Source: Hydractinia symbiolongicarpus (taxonomy: Eukaryota > Cnidaria > Hydrozoa > Anthoathecata > Hydractiniidae). From it: a stretch of 64,000 nucleotides of DNA. Positions 13,501-25,367 of this stretch are shown one piece after another. The stretch covers positions 25,259,501-25,323,500 of the forward strand of contig NC_079878.1 of the NCBI RefSeq assembly GCF_029227915.1. The letters run 5' to 3'. Numbering within the stretch: position 1 is the first letter of the stretch; every line of letters starts with the position of its first letter. Below the pieces are notes generated by a model. That model was not told where the DNA came from, searched no databases, and worked only from the letters and a program-made list of their open reading frames with translations. A program made the translations under genes and the position numbers.

Positions 13501-16500
13501 TAAAAGTAATCGAGAAAATTTAATTACGAAAACAGCTGAGATTTATAGATGGAGACGGTGAGTCCGATCGAAGACTAAGTAAACGACGAATTAACCAAGT
13601 TCTTAAAGTCGAACCACCTACAAAGAAATCTTAGCTGGATAAAGAATTGTTGCATTTTCAGCTATCGGACAGTGATGAAAGTGACACTGACTTTATACTT
13701 ACTTCGTTTTAAGACTCTTGTTTCTGTTACAGTAGATCGTTCTGTTTTTATTTTGGATTTTGTTGAACTATCGTTCTGTCTTTACTTTTGATTTTGTTGA
13801 ACAAAAGATCCAAAACTGATGAGATTAAATTGACTTCTCCTGGCTTAACAACCCGTTAGTTCTAGTTTTTCCTTAAAATAAACCCGTTTAGCTTAAATAT
13901 TTTGGTGGATGGTTGCTGTATTTCCATATGTAACAAGTATTGGGTTTTTTAAAAGTAAACTTTGTTCAGATTATATTATTTTAAAAATGGGATTCAATTC
14001 ATGTCATTTGTTTTAAGCATAAATTAAAATAATAAAAAAAAAATTAGACTAAATTATTTTTAGGCGAATCTTTTTAGACTCGGTGGACTCGTGCAGCGTA
14101 ATTGCCGCAAGTCTAAAAGACCCGCCTGAACAAGCCCTGAAATTGAACGTTAAGCCAAGAATGATGATGATGATTACTCCACCATAAACACCATTATGTC
14201 ATAATATAGCGCACAGTACTGTGAAAAGGTTTGTTAACATCGTGTTCGTGTAACAAGCAAGGTCACACGAACCACGATAAAATCGTGGTCTTTATGTATA
14301 ACAAACATTCAAACATTCTATCCTGGCCACCACGCTAATATTATTATCTCCACAAAGGATCGGGTGTCCCACGATTATTTTTGCGAGCTCCACGAATTTG
14401 ATAACCAGTATAATTTAATTTTTTTTCTTCTCAAAAAAGTCTTTTATTAAAGTTAATTTGTTTGTTTCAGGTTTTATCAAGTTAAAAAAGCATAATCGTA
14501 GTTTTTGCTTGGTTTATACTTTTTCGTCATGGACGAGATCGTATTTTTAAGAAATGTCATTTATCTAGAAAAGTTAAATTTGTCTGCGCAGATAGAAATG
14601 TTTTTTAAGATCGCATTTTGCAAGTTTAAAACGAAAAGCAGCGATAGAAATGTTTTTTAAGATCGCATTATAAAAGTTTATAAACGAAAATTGGCGATAG
14701 AAATGTTTTTTAAGATCGCATTTTAAAAGTTTATAAACGAATACCGGTGATAGAAATGTTTTTTAAGATCGCATTTTAAAAGTTTATAAACGAATAGCGG
14801 CGATAGAAATGTTTTTCTAATCGCATCTTAAAAGTTTATAAACAAAAAGCGGCAATAGAAATGCTCTTTTAGATCGCATTTTAAAAGTTTATAAGCGAAA
14901 TGCGACGATAGAAATGTTTTTTTACATCGCATTTTGATTCACGAACGATTAAAATCTATTATGTAGCTAGCTTTATGACAACGAATTAAAACATGTCAAT
15001 TTATTTTTTGCTGTCGGTTTTTTGATTTAATTGATAAACTAACGGTCTTTGTTGTTTTACAATAGAAGTTATCTATCGTGGAAGCCACGATGTAATATTT
15101 AATTTTTGTTCGTGTAGTCCACGAAACATGATCGTGAGGTCCATGATTGTTAAAAAAATGCGCATTGTGGACTATCGTGGTTCGTGCGTAACATGAAATA
15201 AACACGAACCACGATGTTAACAAACCTTTTCACAGCACTGTAGAACAAAAACCATTAATTTTTTATAAAACTTGCTTTACCAGCTTTTATTTTTTTTGAC
15301 AACTTAAATTAAAACTGAAAACTAATTACATACCAGACAAATGGGATAGCTGCTGCCCCACCTTCTCCCATGGGAAATCTAGACTGCAAGTAGTGTAATT
15401 GTGTGTAATATTTCCTTAACATTGTGCATCCCTGTTTGTCTCTTGGAACATTTGCAATACTCTAGAAAATTGAGAAAGAAACAATATTTTACCAAAACGT
15501 TAGCAATTTTAAAGACTTTTAGCAATCATTTTGACAATATACAATATTTGAGAAGTTTGGAACATAATAATGTTAAACTCACACAGGGACCTCTATGGAA
15601 ACCAATTATATTTAGCACATTACACTGATTTGCTCCTAATGATAGAGGAGCACGGGAAGGGAATATTGTTGAATCAACAGCAATGAGAATTTCATATCCT
15701 ACTGCTTATGAATTATTAATTAATGATAGTAAATCACATTCTGTTAACTTGGTCTACCTTTCGGTTTTGCCCCAGAATTTACCTATGACAAGACCTGTTA
15801 TAAGATAAAAAAAATTTTGTGCTGGCCTAAGTTTTGCGTAAGTGCCCAACACACACAGTATGTGACACAGTATGTGGATAAAATATTAAGCTTCCCTAGT
15901 TATATTTACTACTATGCATGCATTATGTATTACTAAAAAAATGACATTATAAAACCAATGAAAGAGTGCAAATCTAAATGGTTTGGTCAACCCACCTTTC
16001 TTAGCTGTGTTATTTGTTGTATCTCGTTACTATATGATTGTGGATCTTCATGGTAAAATTCTTGGATGTACTATAAAAAGACAAATACATTTGGTTATAG
16101 CCTTTAAACAGAAAATCATTCAGAAATCTAAGGTTTATTTGTCACAACTGAAACAATAGTTTCACAGCAAAATATGCACAAGTGATTTTGCTCACTATTT
16201 TTTTTGCGAAAATGATAAAACAAGTTACGGAAAGAGATATCCCTAATTGCTTGTTATAAAACCCTAATTGCTTGTTATAAAACCCTCTTTTGTTATGTTT
16301 ATTTTAATGCTCCACATTTCTACAAATAATTTTTTTAGCTTTTCGCCTCAACAGGTTGTAATTTTCAAAATGCGACATACATGATTGAAAAAGTGGCCCA
16401 GCTTTAGGAAATTGAAACAATTTTAATCTTATGTGGTTCTATGCAGGAGTTGGTGTAAGTTTTAGGATCTGCCTTAAAATTCTATGCATAATGCACTTAT

Positions 16501-19500
16501 TCTCCATTAATTTTAATAATACAACTGCTGTCAATGTTTGCAATATATACAAAAGATTTCAAGTTTGCAATAGAAAAATACATCCCTTTTGAAAGAACAA
16601 ATTTTCGGCTAGTTGAGTATTTCCAGTTACAGACATTAGCATATTAAATTGGATTGGTCTAAAATAATAATACTGTTGTCTGTTTGTCGCCAAATATGGA
16701 TCACACAAGATTGCATGAAATGATTACATGCAAACTATCATACATGCAAAAAGTACACATTAGTTTTGAAAAATTACAATGTTCACCTGCAAAGCTATTT
16801 TAGTATATTTATCTTCTTTGTTCGGTAAAGCTTGTGGTTTTACAACTTTAAATATTATTTTTGAGAATAATTCTATCACTATTTTTTATTATGTATTCAC
16901 GGAAAGTATATTATTTTTAAATGCTTGCACGAGAGTTACATTTCACATATATTTTTTCTTTTCTTAAATGTTTGCAATAATTGTATGCAAAGAATGTTTC
17001 AACATTGCTCATTTGCAATTGAATTTTTGCCAGAAGCTCATAAGGGACCTCTTTAATACAATATTAACACATGCTACTATAAATAAACCTTCTGTACATT
17101 CTCATTCTTTTTTTGGAAAAAAGGATAGTTATAGTCTTTCAGTATAAGTCTTTCATTAAAAAAACTTTAACAGCTTTATTTCTTAAAAACACATGTAAAA
17201 AATAGCTTTGACAGCAAAAGGAAAAAAATGACACCTCGTTTTACAATCGTTATGGAAAAAAAATAATCCTAGTGAAAAGATAGTCTGGGACCAGGTTGAC
17301 GGGCAGTTGACACAAAATGATAGACCATAACAGTGAATATAACGTGGTACAACACAGCCTCTCTCTTAGTTCAGTGTTTCATTGTAAACCTGCAGAATAT
17401 ATTTGCTATATGTTATTCCTACAATGAACAAATGTGTTTTGCTAATAAATTTAACACCACTTAAAGGCTCTATAAAGTAGATAGATAGAAGAATGGATGG
17501 ATAGATGGATGGATGAATGTGCATATTTTACATGCCTAGCCTCACAAATATCAAGGGATATACCCTTTCTATTATTTCCAAGAGGGGCCATGGCTTAGAT
17601 GGAGAGTCCTAGAGTATTTAATGCTTATTTTTTTGATTTTGATTTTGAGCTACGCAGACCCAATTAGGGCTTCATGTTTGATGGTATGCACAATACTAGT
17701 CATTGAAGATAACATTTTTGTCTTGCATTTTACTTATATGTGATTGTTTCAGCCCTCTGTCAGGCCAAGGGAAGTTGTTGTCACATGGTACAAATTTTGG
17801 TTAAGGAAAAACACAACGTTTCACAGTCAAACTCTCACAAAATAAGCTTCGATTAAGGATACGGTAACCCCCTGAGACAGATACTCAGTATATTTAGAAT
17901 ATCCCCTCTGCTCGCTATAATAACCCTAGCAAATATATATATTCTGAAAGCCGAATAAATTATCTCTAGAATGATGATAAAATATTTTAATAAAAAAACC
18001 CAAAAAGTAGAAAAAGAATTATATACAAAAATTTACCCTTCCAGTTAATTTTGTCGAACACTCGCCTCAGTAAAATTTTTGTTCGTTGAAAAAAATATCA
18101 TTACGAAGCTCTTATCCAGCTCTAAAAAACTTTGCTTTTTTACTCAAAACAACACGTGGTTCCAAAAATATAGCACATTTTGTGTCACAATAGCTGTTTT
18201 ATGACAGATAGATTTATTTATTTTTAAGCATGATAGATTAATAACTCGATATTTCCTCACTTTCTGTGTTTAAAAAAGTTTAGTAGCCAAAGATATAATT
18301 GTCGCAACAAACTTGTTTTCGTACAATTTCGACAAGATGGTGGGGAGTGTTCGACAAATATATATAGCTACCGTTACGACTGAAAATTTTATTTCAAGAA
18401 AAATCAAATCACAGACCTTTGCTTTTACCTGCAAGAATCATGGTTACACCCACTGAAACTTTATGAATAATTAATAATTCTAGTTATTGTTAAACAGACA
18501 ACAGGATAACATAACATAACAGGATAAAAACGAAAAAAATAAAGAAATGAATTAAAAAGGTATATAAAGATGATAAATAATATATTTGTATAGATTATTA
18601 AAGTGTAAATGTTTCCTATATATGTTATATGCAATTTTTTATTCGTTCTACATAACTCTCTTTAATTATTATACAGATTAAATATATTTAAGGAATTTCA
18701 AAATTTGAGCACACTATTAAAACCACTAAAAGATAAAGAAGATTTTTTTTCATTTTATCACTCTTAACAATAAATATTTTTGATTCTTTTTTAAAAAATA
18801 TCAGGAAATTGTGCCAAGGCATTAAAATTAAAAAATTATTTTTTTAAAAAAAAATGACCCTGAAGGGGTTACCATATCCTTTAAAGATGAACTAGTATCT
18901 AATAGATGACTTGCTATCTTGATAATTTTTTTGTTTTTATTTTTTGGCAGGTAAAATAAGCAATTTAATTGGCTAATAATTCTTTTTAGAAGATCTGATT
19001 GGTTAAAAAACTATTTGCCTGCCGAAATAAAATGTAAACAAAGATTCTAGCAAGTCATCTATTGAACTAAAGCTAAACTAGCAAAAACTCTCGTAAAACT
19101 ACACAATGTCAGATTTGAGAAGTTAGAAAGACGTGACAGGGTGAACAACATGTTTTCCCTTAAATTAAATGGCTACCCTAAAAAATACGGACCTGTAATT
19201 GGCTTAAAAGTATCATGTTAAATTGCCAACAGGATAGGGAAAAATGCATGCAAATATGGTTGTGCATTATCCTTGACTGTTCCTACCTTGTACTTTGGAT
19301 GAACTGAAGAGGCAGGAACTTACATAATTTATGAACTTAAATATTAAGATTTTAGCATATATTTTGATGCTAAATTAAAATATGCTGGTCATTTTTTAAA
19401 AAATAATCAATGAACACTAAACATGCCAACCAAGATAAAAAGCTTAAAAAAGTAGGACCTACATCCCGAAGAGGTTTTTCAAATGCATTCTCTACAGATC

Positions 19501-19552
19501 CAGGCTCTTTCAAGTCAAAGTTTATCATTAAGGCTTTAGGACAGCCTTCCAT
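1..19552 (-). CDS. PTPN23: PTPN23/HD-PTP orthologue, 26 coding exons, 3' part off the left edge
   Basis: Endosomal BRO1-domain protein of the ESCRT pathway; in the family it binds CHMP4 and ESCRT-0/I and sorts ubiquitinated receptors. Exons, descending: 19463-19552, 15996-16070, 15334-15461, 11907-12033, 11200-11259, 11023-11094, 10755-10835, 10593-10670, 10120-10173, 9013-9117, 8350-8408, 7790-7984, 7340-7405, 7171-7232, 7012-7086, 5920-6005, 5462-5530, 4744-4861, 4618-4661, 4166-4225, 4007-4063, 3532-3617, 3288-3353, 2670-2738, 2223-2341, 1-1520. All introns are GT-AG and all phases agree, giving 1,207 codons. The start MEGCPKALMINFDLKEP matches the HD-PTP N-terminus (MIxxDLKE). Exon 12 carries TDIFKKLVPMKAHESSSLY, diagnostic of HD-PTP rather than ALIX. 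Exons 1-12 encode BRO1, 13-25 the coiled V-like region, and exon 26 the linker. The tyrosine phosphatase domain is not in the window. The weakest donor is exon 10 (AAAG/GTTGAC), chosen by alignment with the family. Confidence 0.95.
568..716 (-). repeat. 21-bp in-frame tandem repeat, 7 copies (HTPQLPQ)
   Basis: Seven near-identical 21-bp units inside the PTPN23 linker exon. Read in the gene frame each encodes His-Thr-Pro-Gln-Leu-Pro-Gln. Variants are few (GCA to ACA, CCA to CAA), which suggests recent expansion. The unit is a multiple of three, so copy-number changes would keep the frame. Confidence 0.9.
8540..8905. mobile_element. Putative MITE in the PTPN23 intron between exons 10 and 11
   Basis: Inverted flanks CTTATCAATAAG near 8550 and CTTATTGATAGG near 8890, with inner inverted blocks around GCTCCCCCAA and TGGGGGAGC. 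The middle is AT-rich and non-coding. No target-site duplication was defined. Confidence 0.4.
9495..9605 (+). mobile_element. Degenerate RTE-like LINE fragment in a PTPN23 intron
   Basis: About 110 bp in the intron between exons 9 and 10 match, with many changes, the same LINE segment seen in better copies at 12.1, 29.6, 40.2 and 62.5 kb: GTGAAGCAG, GATCTTG, CTGTTTAGAAA and AAGAAGCAGG appear in the same order. It lies antisense to the gene and is non-coding now. Confidence 0.6.
12139..14173 (+). mobile_element. RTE-like LINE 3' fragment, split by a hAT-like insertion
   Basis: Positions 12139-12430 match the 3' end of the LINE family, including the segments coding for DRKSSDELRS, KPRGRPRKTW and RVINIPRPT in frameshifted form. 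At 12430 the element stops and resumes at about 14140 with its last bases (GAACGTTAAGCC) and a short ATG/ATGATG tail. The 1.7-kb interruption is a separate element. It is 5' truncated, like the other copies in the window, and antisense to PTPN23 in a 3.3-kb intron. Confidence 0.82.
12431..14139. mobile_element. hAT-like element, 1.7 kb, nested in the RTE-like LINE
   Basis: Begins CAGGGCTTG and ends CAAGCCCTG, an exact 9-bp terminal inverted repeat of the CAGGG type common in hAT elements. Subterminal GAGTCCAC and CGAGTCC blocks recur inverted at both ends. The LINE sequence flanking it is duplicated imperfectly (GAAAAC before, GAAATT after), consistent with an aged target duplication; its length is unclear. 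No transposase was recognised. About 13,520-13,710 reads as a short acidic, open, coding-like stretch (contains SDSDESDTDF) of unknown origin. Confidence 0.6.
14213..15241. mobile_element. Foldback/MITE-like element with internal minisatellite
   Basis: Terminal inverted repeats of more than 60 bp: the left end ACAGTACTGTGAAAAGG then TTTGTTAACATCGTG is mirrored at the right end (CACGATGTTAACAAACC then TTTTCACAGCACTGT). Subterminal blocks CACGAACCACGAT also repeat in both orientations. The core is a tandem array. No coding capacity was seen. It lies in the PTPN23 intron between exons 3 and 4. No clear target-site duplication could be fixed. Confidence 0.72.
14591..14940. repeat. Minisatellite, about 53-bp unit, 7 copies
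   Basis: Each unit starts GATAGAAATGTTTTTTAAG and contains ATCGCATTTT, AAAGTTTATAAACGAA and a variable GC-rich spacer. GCGAT at the start and ATCGC about 20 bp later can pair, so each unit can form a small hairpin. It lies wholly inside the foldback element at 14213-15241. Confidence 0.85.
17478..17674 (-). mobile_element. SINE copy, 5' truncated, in PTPN23 intron 1
   Basis: A GGATGGATAGATGG-type tail at 17478-17515 is followed by TGCATATTTTACATG, CTAGCCTCACAAATATC and GGCCATGGCTTAGATGGAG, the same body as the SINE copies at 47-49 kb. The tRNA-like head is missing. It lies on the same strand as the gene. Confidence 0.75.
17855..18881. mobile_element. TIR element of about 1 kb in PTPN23 intron 1
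   Basis: Left end AAGGATACGGTAACCCCC and right end GGGGTTACCATATCCTT are inverted copies with one mismatch in the shared core. TTAA-like bases flank each end but are offset by one base, so the class is uncertain. A second inverted pair, TTTTGTCGAACACTC and GAGTGTTCGACAAA, lies inside at 18049 and 18345. No coding capacity was seen. Confidence 0.55.
18901..19063. mobile_element. 163-bp MITE
   Basis: Perfect 16-bp terminal inverted repeat AATAGATGACTTGCTA / TAGCAAGTCATCTATT, with inner inverted GGCAGGTAAA and TTTGCCTGC. It is non-coding, AT-rich, and lies in PTPN23 intron 1 about 400 bp from exon 1. Confidence 0.7.
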
Positions 19553-19740
19553 CTTTTGATTCTTCTTGACTTTGTCAATACTAGTTTAATACTGTTTTTG
19601 CTCAGGTTCGCAACTTTCTACTTCGCCATCTTGTTTATGAACTAAACCAGGTTGTCCTGCATCCAGTAATACGTTTATTTGCGTATGATGTATGCCTCAA
19701 GGCTAAACTCTTGATGACGTCAGAGTCATTTTTACGATTC
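19553..19740 (-). promoter_or_regulatory. PTPN23 5' flank with a consensus CRE site
   Basis: The 190 bp upstream of the start codon contain the palindrome TGACGTCA at 19715-19722, a full CREB/ATF site, about 165 bp from the ATG. No TATA box is obvious. The transcription start is not known, so promoter function is inferred from position only. Confidence 0.4.
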
Positions 19741-20539
19741 TTTTTTCGGGAGAATAAAAATTGTGGAATTACATGTATTTTCAAAAAATTAAAATTTGCC
19801 TACAATTTTGAAAACACATTTATAAAAGTTGATAATTTACACAATCGATAAAAGCGATCAAAATTAATAATCGATGAAACAGTTTTTCAAGTCAATGTCA
19901 TTCGTGTTTTTGTAGTACAATTCAAACAGTAATGGATGGACAAAACGAATAAAACAAGTGTAGTTTATTCGTCATTTTCAAACATTCATTTCAAACATGA
20001 CCAAAAGGGTTAAATGGTCATCACTTTGGAGTCGGTAGACTGCAAAGTTGTTACATTTACCCATACCCAGGAAAGTAACATAAAAAATTTGGGTTTAAAA
20101 TTTAAGTAGCATTTTCTAGGGCGTCTGCACAACGTAATGTACATCACAATTACCCTCTCCACCAGGTTTTTTTGTAGTCATCTCTCATATCAAGAAGGCA
20201 GTCCCAATAACCAATTGCGATGGTTAAATTCAAGATTGACTGTTTAATTTCATTTTTGTCAATGATTTTAGATACTTCCGTACCCATCTTATTATAAATC
20301 CGACCGGTCAGGGCGCTTTAAAAACTTGAGAATGACTGATCCTGAAAACATAATAAACATATCAAATATTAAAAATGCTTTGATAAACGCCCAATCTCTA
20401 TCACTTGTCTGTTTCTGCTTCTTTATATGCGCATTGGAGCTAAAGTGCTCACCTCAAGCGTTTCGTTCTAATCGCCAATTTGATTCATGTAATTTTAATT
20501 GCTCACTAAGGCCTATTAGATTGTCTGTTGTTAACATGA
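19741..20539. other. Intergenic, no gene recognised
   Basis: AT-rich sequence between the PTPN23 5' end and the BEL/Pao relic. Part of it may be the 3' end or LTR of that relic, but no direct repeat partner was found upstream. Confidence 0.4.
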
Positions 20540-23500
20540 TTCTTCAAGCCTGTAAAACTTTACATCTTGTCTTATGTATGTGTTATCCTTTGTGGGGACT
20601 GTGGCGACTCTTAAAGAAAGCGCTCTGTCAAATTTGGCAGGTATGCACGTTTCCAACGCTTCCAATGCTGGTCACTCAGTAATACTGACTCAGTCAGTAG
20701 TATTGAACTTGTCAATGATGTACCAGCTATGCTCTGCTTCGAGCAGTAAGTGTGCCTGTGTTTGAGTCTCGTAATCATCTATGTCGTCCGAGATTTGAGA
20801 ACGTTAGCCGGTATTTAAGGTGTTCTCTGCAGTGTTATTAGCTTAAAGTCGCTGAAGATAGGATCCTTTCTTTTTGTCGTCAGTGGTTGTTTGACTGATC
20901 TTTTCAATAACTTCCATATTCCGCCTATATGTGAAGCGAGAGGTGAATTAAACTTTTGGGTTATTGAGTTTTTGTCGGAAAAACGTTTATCTTATTCCTG
21001 ATAACTTTCATTGTTGCATCTTTGAGTTCTTTCTTATCTTCTTCAAAGTTTCTATCATAGTTTGATTGCATTGTAGTCGGCTTACCATGACGGTTTGTGA
21101 ATCTTCGAAGTACGTTGATGAATGAATCTGAATCAAGGCCTTCGATAACCTCTTAATGTACAGCTCTCATGGTTAAGCAGGTGAAAAAATCCTCCTTAAC
21201 GTTTCAATCATTTTCTTCTTTGCTTAACGAGTATGAGACCAAATAGGTCTACTCCACAATTTGTGAGGGGGGGGGTTCCGATCGCCAAACATGTTTCTGA
21301 TAATTCATCTATGAATGTTGGTTTTTCTCTTGCTTTGCGCTTTTTACAAATGAAACATCTATGGAGCAGACTCTTGACTGCTGCTCTTCCGTTTATTACC
21401 CAGTAGCGTTGTCGAAGGTTTGCTAATATACGTTCTTTCTCAATATCTCAGTGTCTTTTGTGTTCATGTTCACCAGTTTGGTGATATGGTCAATCTTAGG
21501 TAAAATGAATTGATGCTTTTCAAAAACTGGTATTATATTTTAACGTCCGCCAACTCTCGTGAATCCATCTTAATCTTTGAATTGGTTGATGGACGGACGA
21601 TAGTGCGCTTTTTAGTGAAATTTCTTTGTTTCTCTATAACTGATTTAATTTTTTGTATAATAAAATTGCTTAAATCACGTTGAGGATGACTGGTGACTGT
21701 TTTTTTGGTTCTCTGCATTTGTTTTGCGGTTTCCGTAAAATCGTTGAATCCAAGCGACGATGAGCTTGCATTTGCTCCAACTAAAAAAATTTCTTGAAGA
21801 TCTTGGTTTTCTTAAGCCAGAATGTTTTTTTATCAGGACTTGCTTTTTTCTTACTTCTGCATTGAGCTGGCATTGATGATGATTCCTGGTTGCGTGATGT
21901 AGGTTGCGTCGCACCGTTCATCCATGATCTACTCTTGCCATTTTAACAACAGGGTTATGTTTATCGGCTATATGGTACCATTGATATCAAGTTAAAGATT
22001 TCAAAATTTCAGTGACACGATTTGCTAAGTATTCTTTGAACCTATGCGTTTGCTGTATGGGTCAAGTCAATCTCTTTGATAATCAGATGGTACAGCCTGA
22101 TTTCTGCTACTGTTGCATTGAGCTCGAGTCTGGGCAACGTTTGTATTTTGACGGGCGCAACTCGTAATTTTGCGATATTAAGTGCTGTTCTATGCAAAAC
22201 AGATTCCAGTGTGATTCTGATGTATCCAACAGTGAAGCTGTCTTTGATGCGTCATAGAATATGTGTAACTGAATATTGAAGATGGGTTCATCATCAGCAG
22301 GGGGCGAAAAACTCAAATAAGTCAAATATTGAGCTGACAGCACGTAGGATTCCCCTCTTAGTTAGCGACGATTCCTTTATTTTTAAAGGAAATACGAATA
22401 ATTCTGATTCGTTGTCCAAGTTCAGTTTTGTTTTGGAAGATTTCTCATCATCAGGAAGTGAATCCAGGACAATCCAGGATTATTACTTATGAATTTAGTT
22501 AGTCTAAATCCTCCAACCTGCATCATTTGCCTCAGCTCTGTGGCTGTCATTATAGCATCTTAGTCAGTGTTGATTGATTTCGGTAGGTCATTGGCATAGA
22601 AACTTCGTACAGCAGTTTCGAAGGTAGCTGCACAAAAGCGTGTGAAATTGTCGCAATTGGCTTTGTAAACACAAAATGGAAAGCCTTTTATCCCAAGAAT
22701 GTGCACGAGAATTTGTAATGTGTATAGGTTTTCGTTTGAAAAATATCATCTTTATATAAGAACCGTAAAGAATCAACATAAATTTTGTTGACCGTTACTT
22801 CATAAAACATTGCTTCCACGTCCGCTGATGTATGCTAATAGGTTTATTACGAAATCTAAAAAGCACGCTAAAATGGCTGTTCAGCAAGTCTGGTCCAGAT
22901 AACAGCAAGTTGTTGAGACTATAGCCTTCATACTTCGCGGTTGCATCAAAGACTACCCGGATTTTCTATGTTTGTCAGGGTTGAAAACTGGATAATTTGA
23001 TAGGTACCAGGTTCGACGTGAGATCGATAATTCCTTTTTACTCGTTATCTTTCTGGCATTCCCCTTTTCCAAGTAGATGGATATCGTATGTTTGTACTTT
23101 GAATACAATTTCTTGTTGACTTTCTGCCGTTTTTACCTGACAATGCAAGATTATTCAAAAGATAATTTTCTTTGTCTTTCCGTAGCAGTGACACTTGATA
23201 TTTTTCGCCAGTTAGTTTTGTTTAACTTTCCATTTTTGTGGTGTATCTTTTATCCTCCTGTGACAAGGCTATCCTTCTGTCATGGATAAGAGCATCGTTT
23301 TCCGTTTTCCATTTTCCAGAATTCTTCAACGCGTTCATGCATAACATATTCTGGTGTTTATTGGATATATGATAAACTGCCAGTAAAGAAGATTGTAGGA
23401 GACGAATTGTAGTCAGGCTTCCGCCATCAGATATTAATCGCTCCAACTGAGATATATCGTCGGTTGCATTGATATTCATCGTGCTCTTTTCTATACTTGT

Positions 23501-23551
23501 AGGCATGACAAAGACAGGTTCAGATAAAATTTGTAAAAGTAGAAACAGCAA
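20540..23551 (-). pseudogene. Decayed BEL/Pao retrotransposon pol
   Basis: In the minus direction, collecting fragments from all three frames gives the usual BEL/Pao order. First come the pre-RT spacer and RT ([38 protein letters not shown]), then the RNase H linker (LHIFYDAS, LRVAPVKIQTLPRLELN). Next is the zinc-binding and integrase core (CGVDLFG, TCLTMRAVH, SFINVLRRF) and finally the C-terminal SDQHWKRW motif near 20,650. Several frameshifts and stops separate these blocks, so the copy is dead. The usual YVDD is FYAND here. LTRs and gag were not identified. Plus-strand open frames here are antisense shadows. Confidence 0.85.
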
Positions 23552-25367
23552 TTGTCAGGCAACAGCAAAAGTGTAGGTCAACAAGACAGAGTCACATATA
23601 CAACGTCTAGCAGCATCAACGGGAGGTTACGCAAAAAAAATCACATGACAACGTAAGCTACCACAAGTATAGAAAGGGAAAATTCTATACAACAAATGAT
23701 TTAAGTAGGGAAAGTCCATTACTCAAAAGGTTTGTCCACTTCGAAAAAAATTGAAATTAAAAATCTACATATAATAAAGAGAATTTAGTTGGTTTAAGAA
23801 TGCATTGACGAAACTCTACAGCGCAGTATCTGCACCAGTAGCAGCAACTTGTGACGTTCTGGCTAATCGACTGCAGAGTGTGCTTGTTACTAAGAGCAAA
23901 GGGACAAATTTTCTCTCGGACAACACTGCACGACGAGATAAAGCGAGAAGCAAAAAAGAACTACTACGATGGTGAACACATACAAGACGAGTTCCCTTGA
24001 GAGAAAACCTGATCCACAGAGTCTGAGGGAATCGAAAACATTTAGCACATCATATTCGGCGAGAACGACACACAGCTGTTAAAAGATAAAAATCGTGTCA
24101 AAACATTGCGGTATAACAAGAACCTTAACCAACCCCCGCCGTCATGTGAAAAATTGCGCCAGATATCGAGATGAAGGTAAAGGTAATCTACAGCTTCTGC
24201 TTCGACATTCAAAGGTAGAAGTATCGCCGTAGTCTCGCCAAAATCGAAGTATTCATAGGGAAATTAAGATGAAGCACTTTTCGATATCAAAGATGTCAAT
24301 ATGAAGTAAAGCATATCTGCCGAAAGTAAGAACCATCAAGATCATAAGCACTAGGAAGTCCATAAGTGGTGTTTTTACAGCTTTGAAAAGGAAGATAAAA
24401 GAACACACAACTTGTGTATGTGGAGATGCACTGCCGTACACTATCGTGGGGATAGAAAGCAGCCCGAAAAAATTGTCACGTGGGAGGCCCATGCCCTAGT
24501 GCGCGAGTACTACGAAAACCTAAAGTTAAAGCAAGAAAGTGTACGCTGTACAAAGCCAATGGATATTAAGGTGTCGCGAAGCACTTCAACCTTAACATCA
24601 GAGTGTACACCTGAACGACATCGTTACAAGAAGACAAAACGAAAAAGAGAAAGTTATACGGAAACTAGGCTACAACTTCGTCAGAACCTGAGAACTTGAG
24701 AATCTTTTCAAGGTGAAACAATATTTCAATAAAGAATTCACATCATACTATCACTACATCGTTTTTGTCTTTGTTTTTGAAGTTCTTATGCTACTAACAG
24801 ACGTGATATTTTCAAAATTTAATTTTTACTGATATTGAGAATTCTAAGAAGGATAACTTTTGAAATACTGATCCAAATAAGTTGAAATTGTTAGCAAAGT
24901 CTGTCAGATACTTATGCTTTTGCCGAAATTAAAAAACAAACAATAAATTTCAAGGGTAAAATGATCATACTGTATACTGCATACATAGATACTGAAGTTT
25001 ATCACTGCTTAAGCTACCATAATTGCAAAAAAATTCTGGGTTTTTTAATTTATACACGTGCACCTATATACTATGAATCATCTTTAAAAACCCGAGCTTA
25101 AAATAACAGGTAGATTGTCTGAAATCTTTGTTAAAAGATGTCATCAAAACAAGCCTAAATTTGCCCCAAATCGTGAATTCTTTTTTCAGAAGTTTCTTTT
25201 TGCCTTCCAACTTTATAGTTTCACCAAAAAATACTAAGAAAAAGACTTTGTATAAGTGGTCCCTGGGTACGAAATGGTTCTCTTTTTCGATGCCACAGTG
25301 AACTTACATTTCGATACCCTTCCAGCTTTTTAACCATCCAAAAAAAACAATGATGGCATTGGTGGTG
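23552..25367. other. Intergenic, unassigned; possible element debris
   Basis: The 5' flank of the BEL/Pao relic. Positions 23,800-24,700 have a higher GC content and short plus-strand open stretches (for example 24,412-24,696, Lys/Arg-rich at its end), but no domain was recognised. It could be decayed gag or an unrelated element. From 24,720 to 25,367 the sequence is AT-rich with no feature seen. Confidence 0.3.

Noticed and set aside
20326-20765. Plus-strand Cys-rich open frames
   Set aside because: Antisense of the BEL/Pao integrase C-terminal region; no domain and poor start context.
24412-24699. 95-residue Lys/Arg-rich plus-strand open frame as a gene
   Set aside because: It opens at an alternative start, has no recognisable domain and lies in element-like debris; not enough support.
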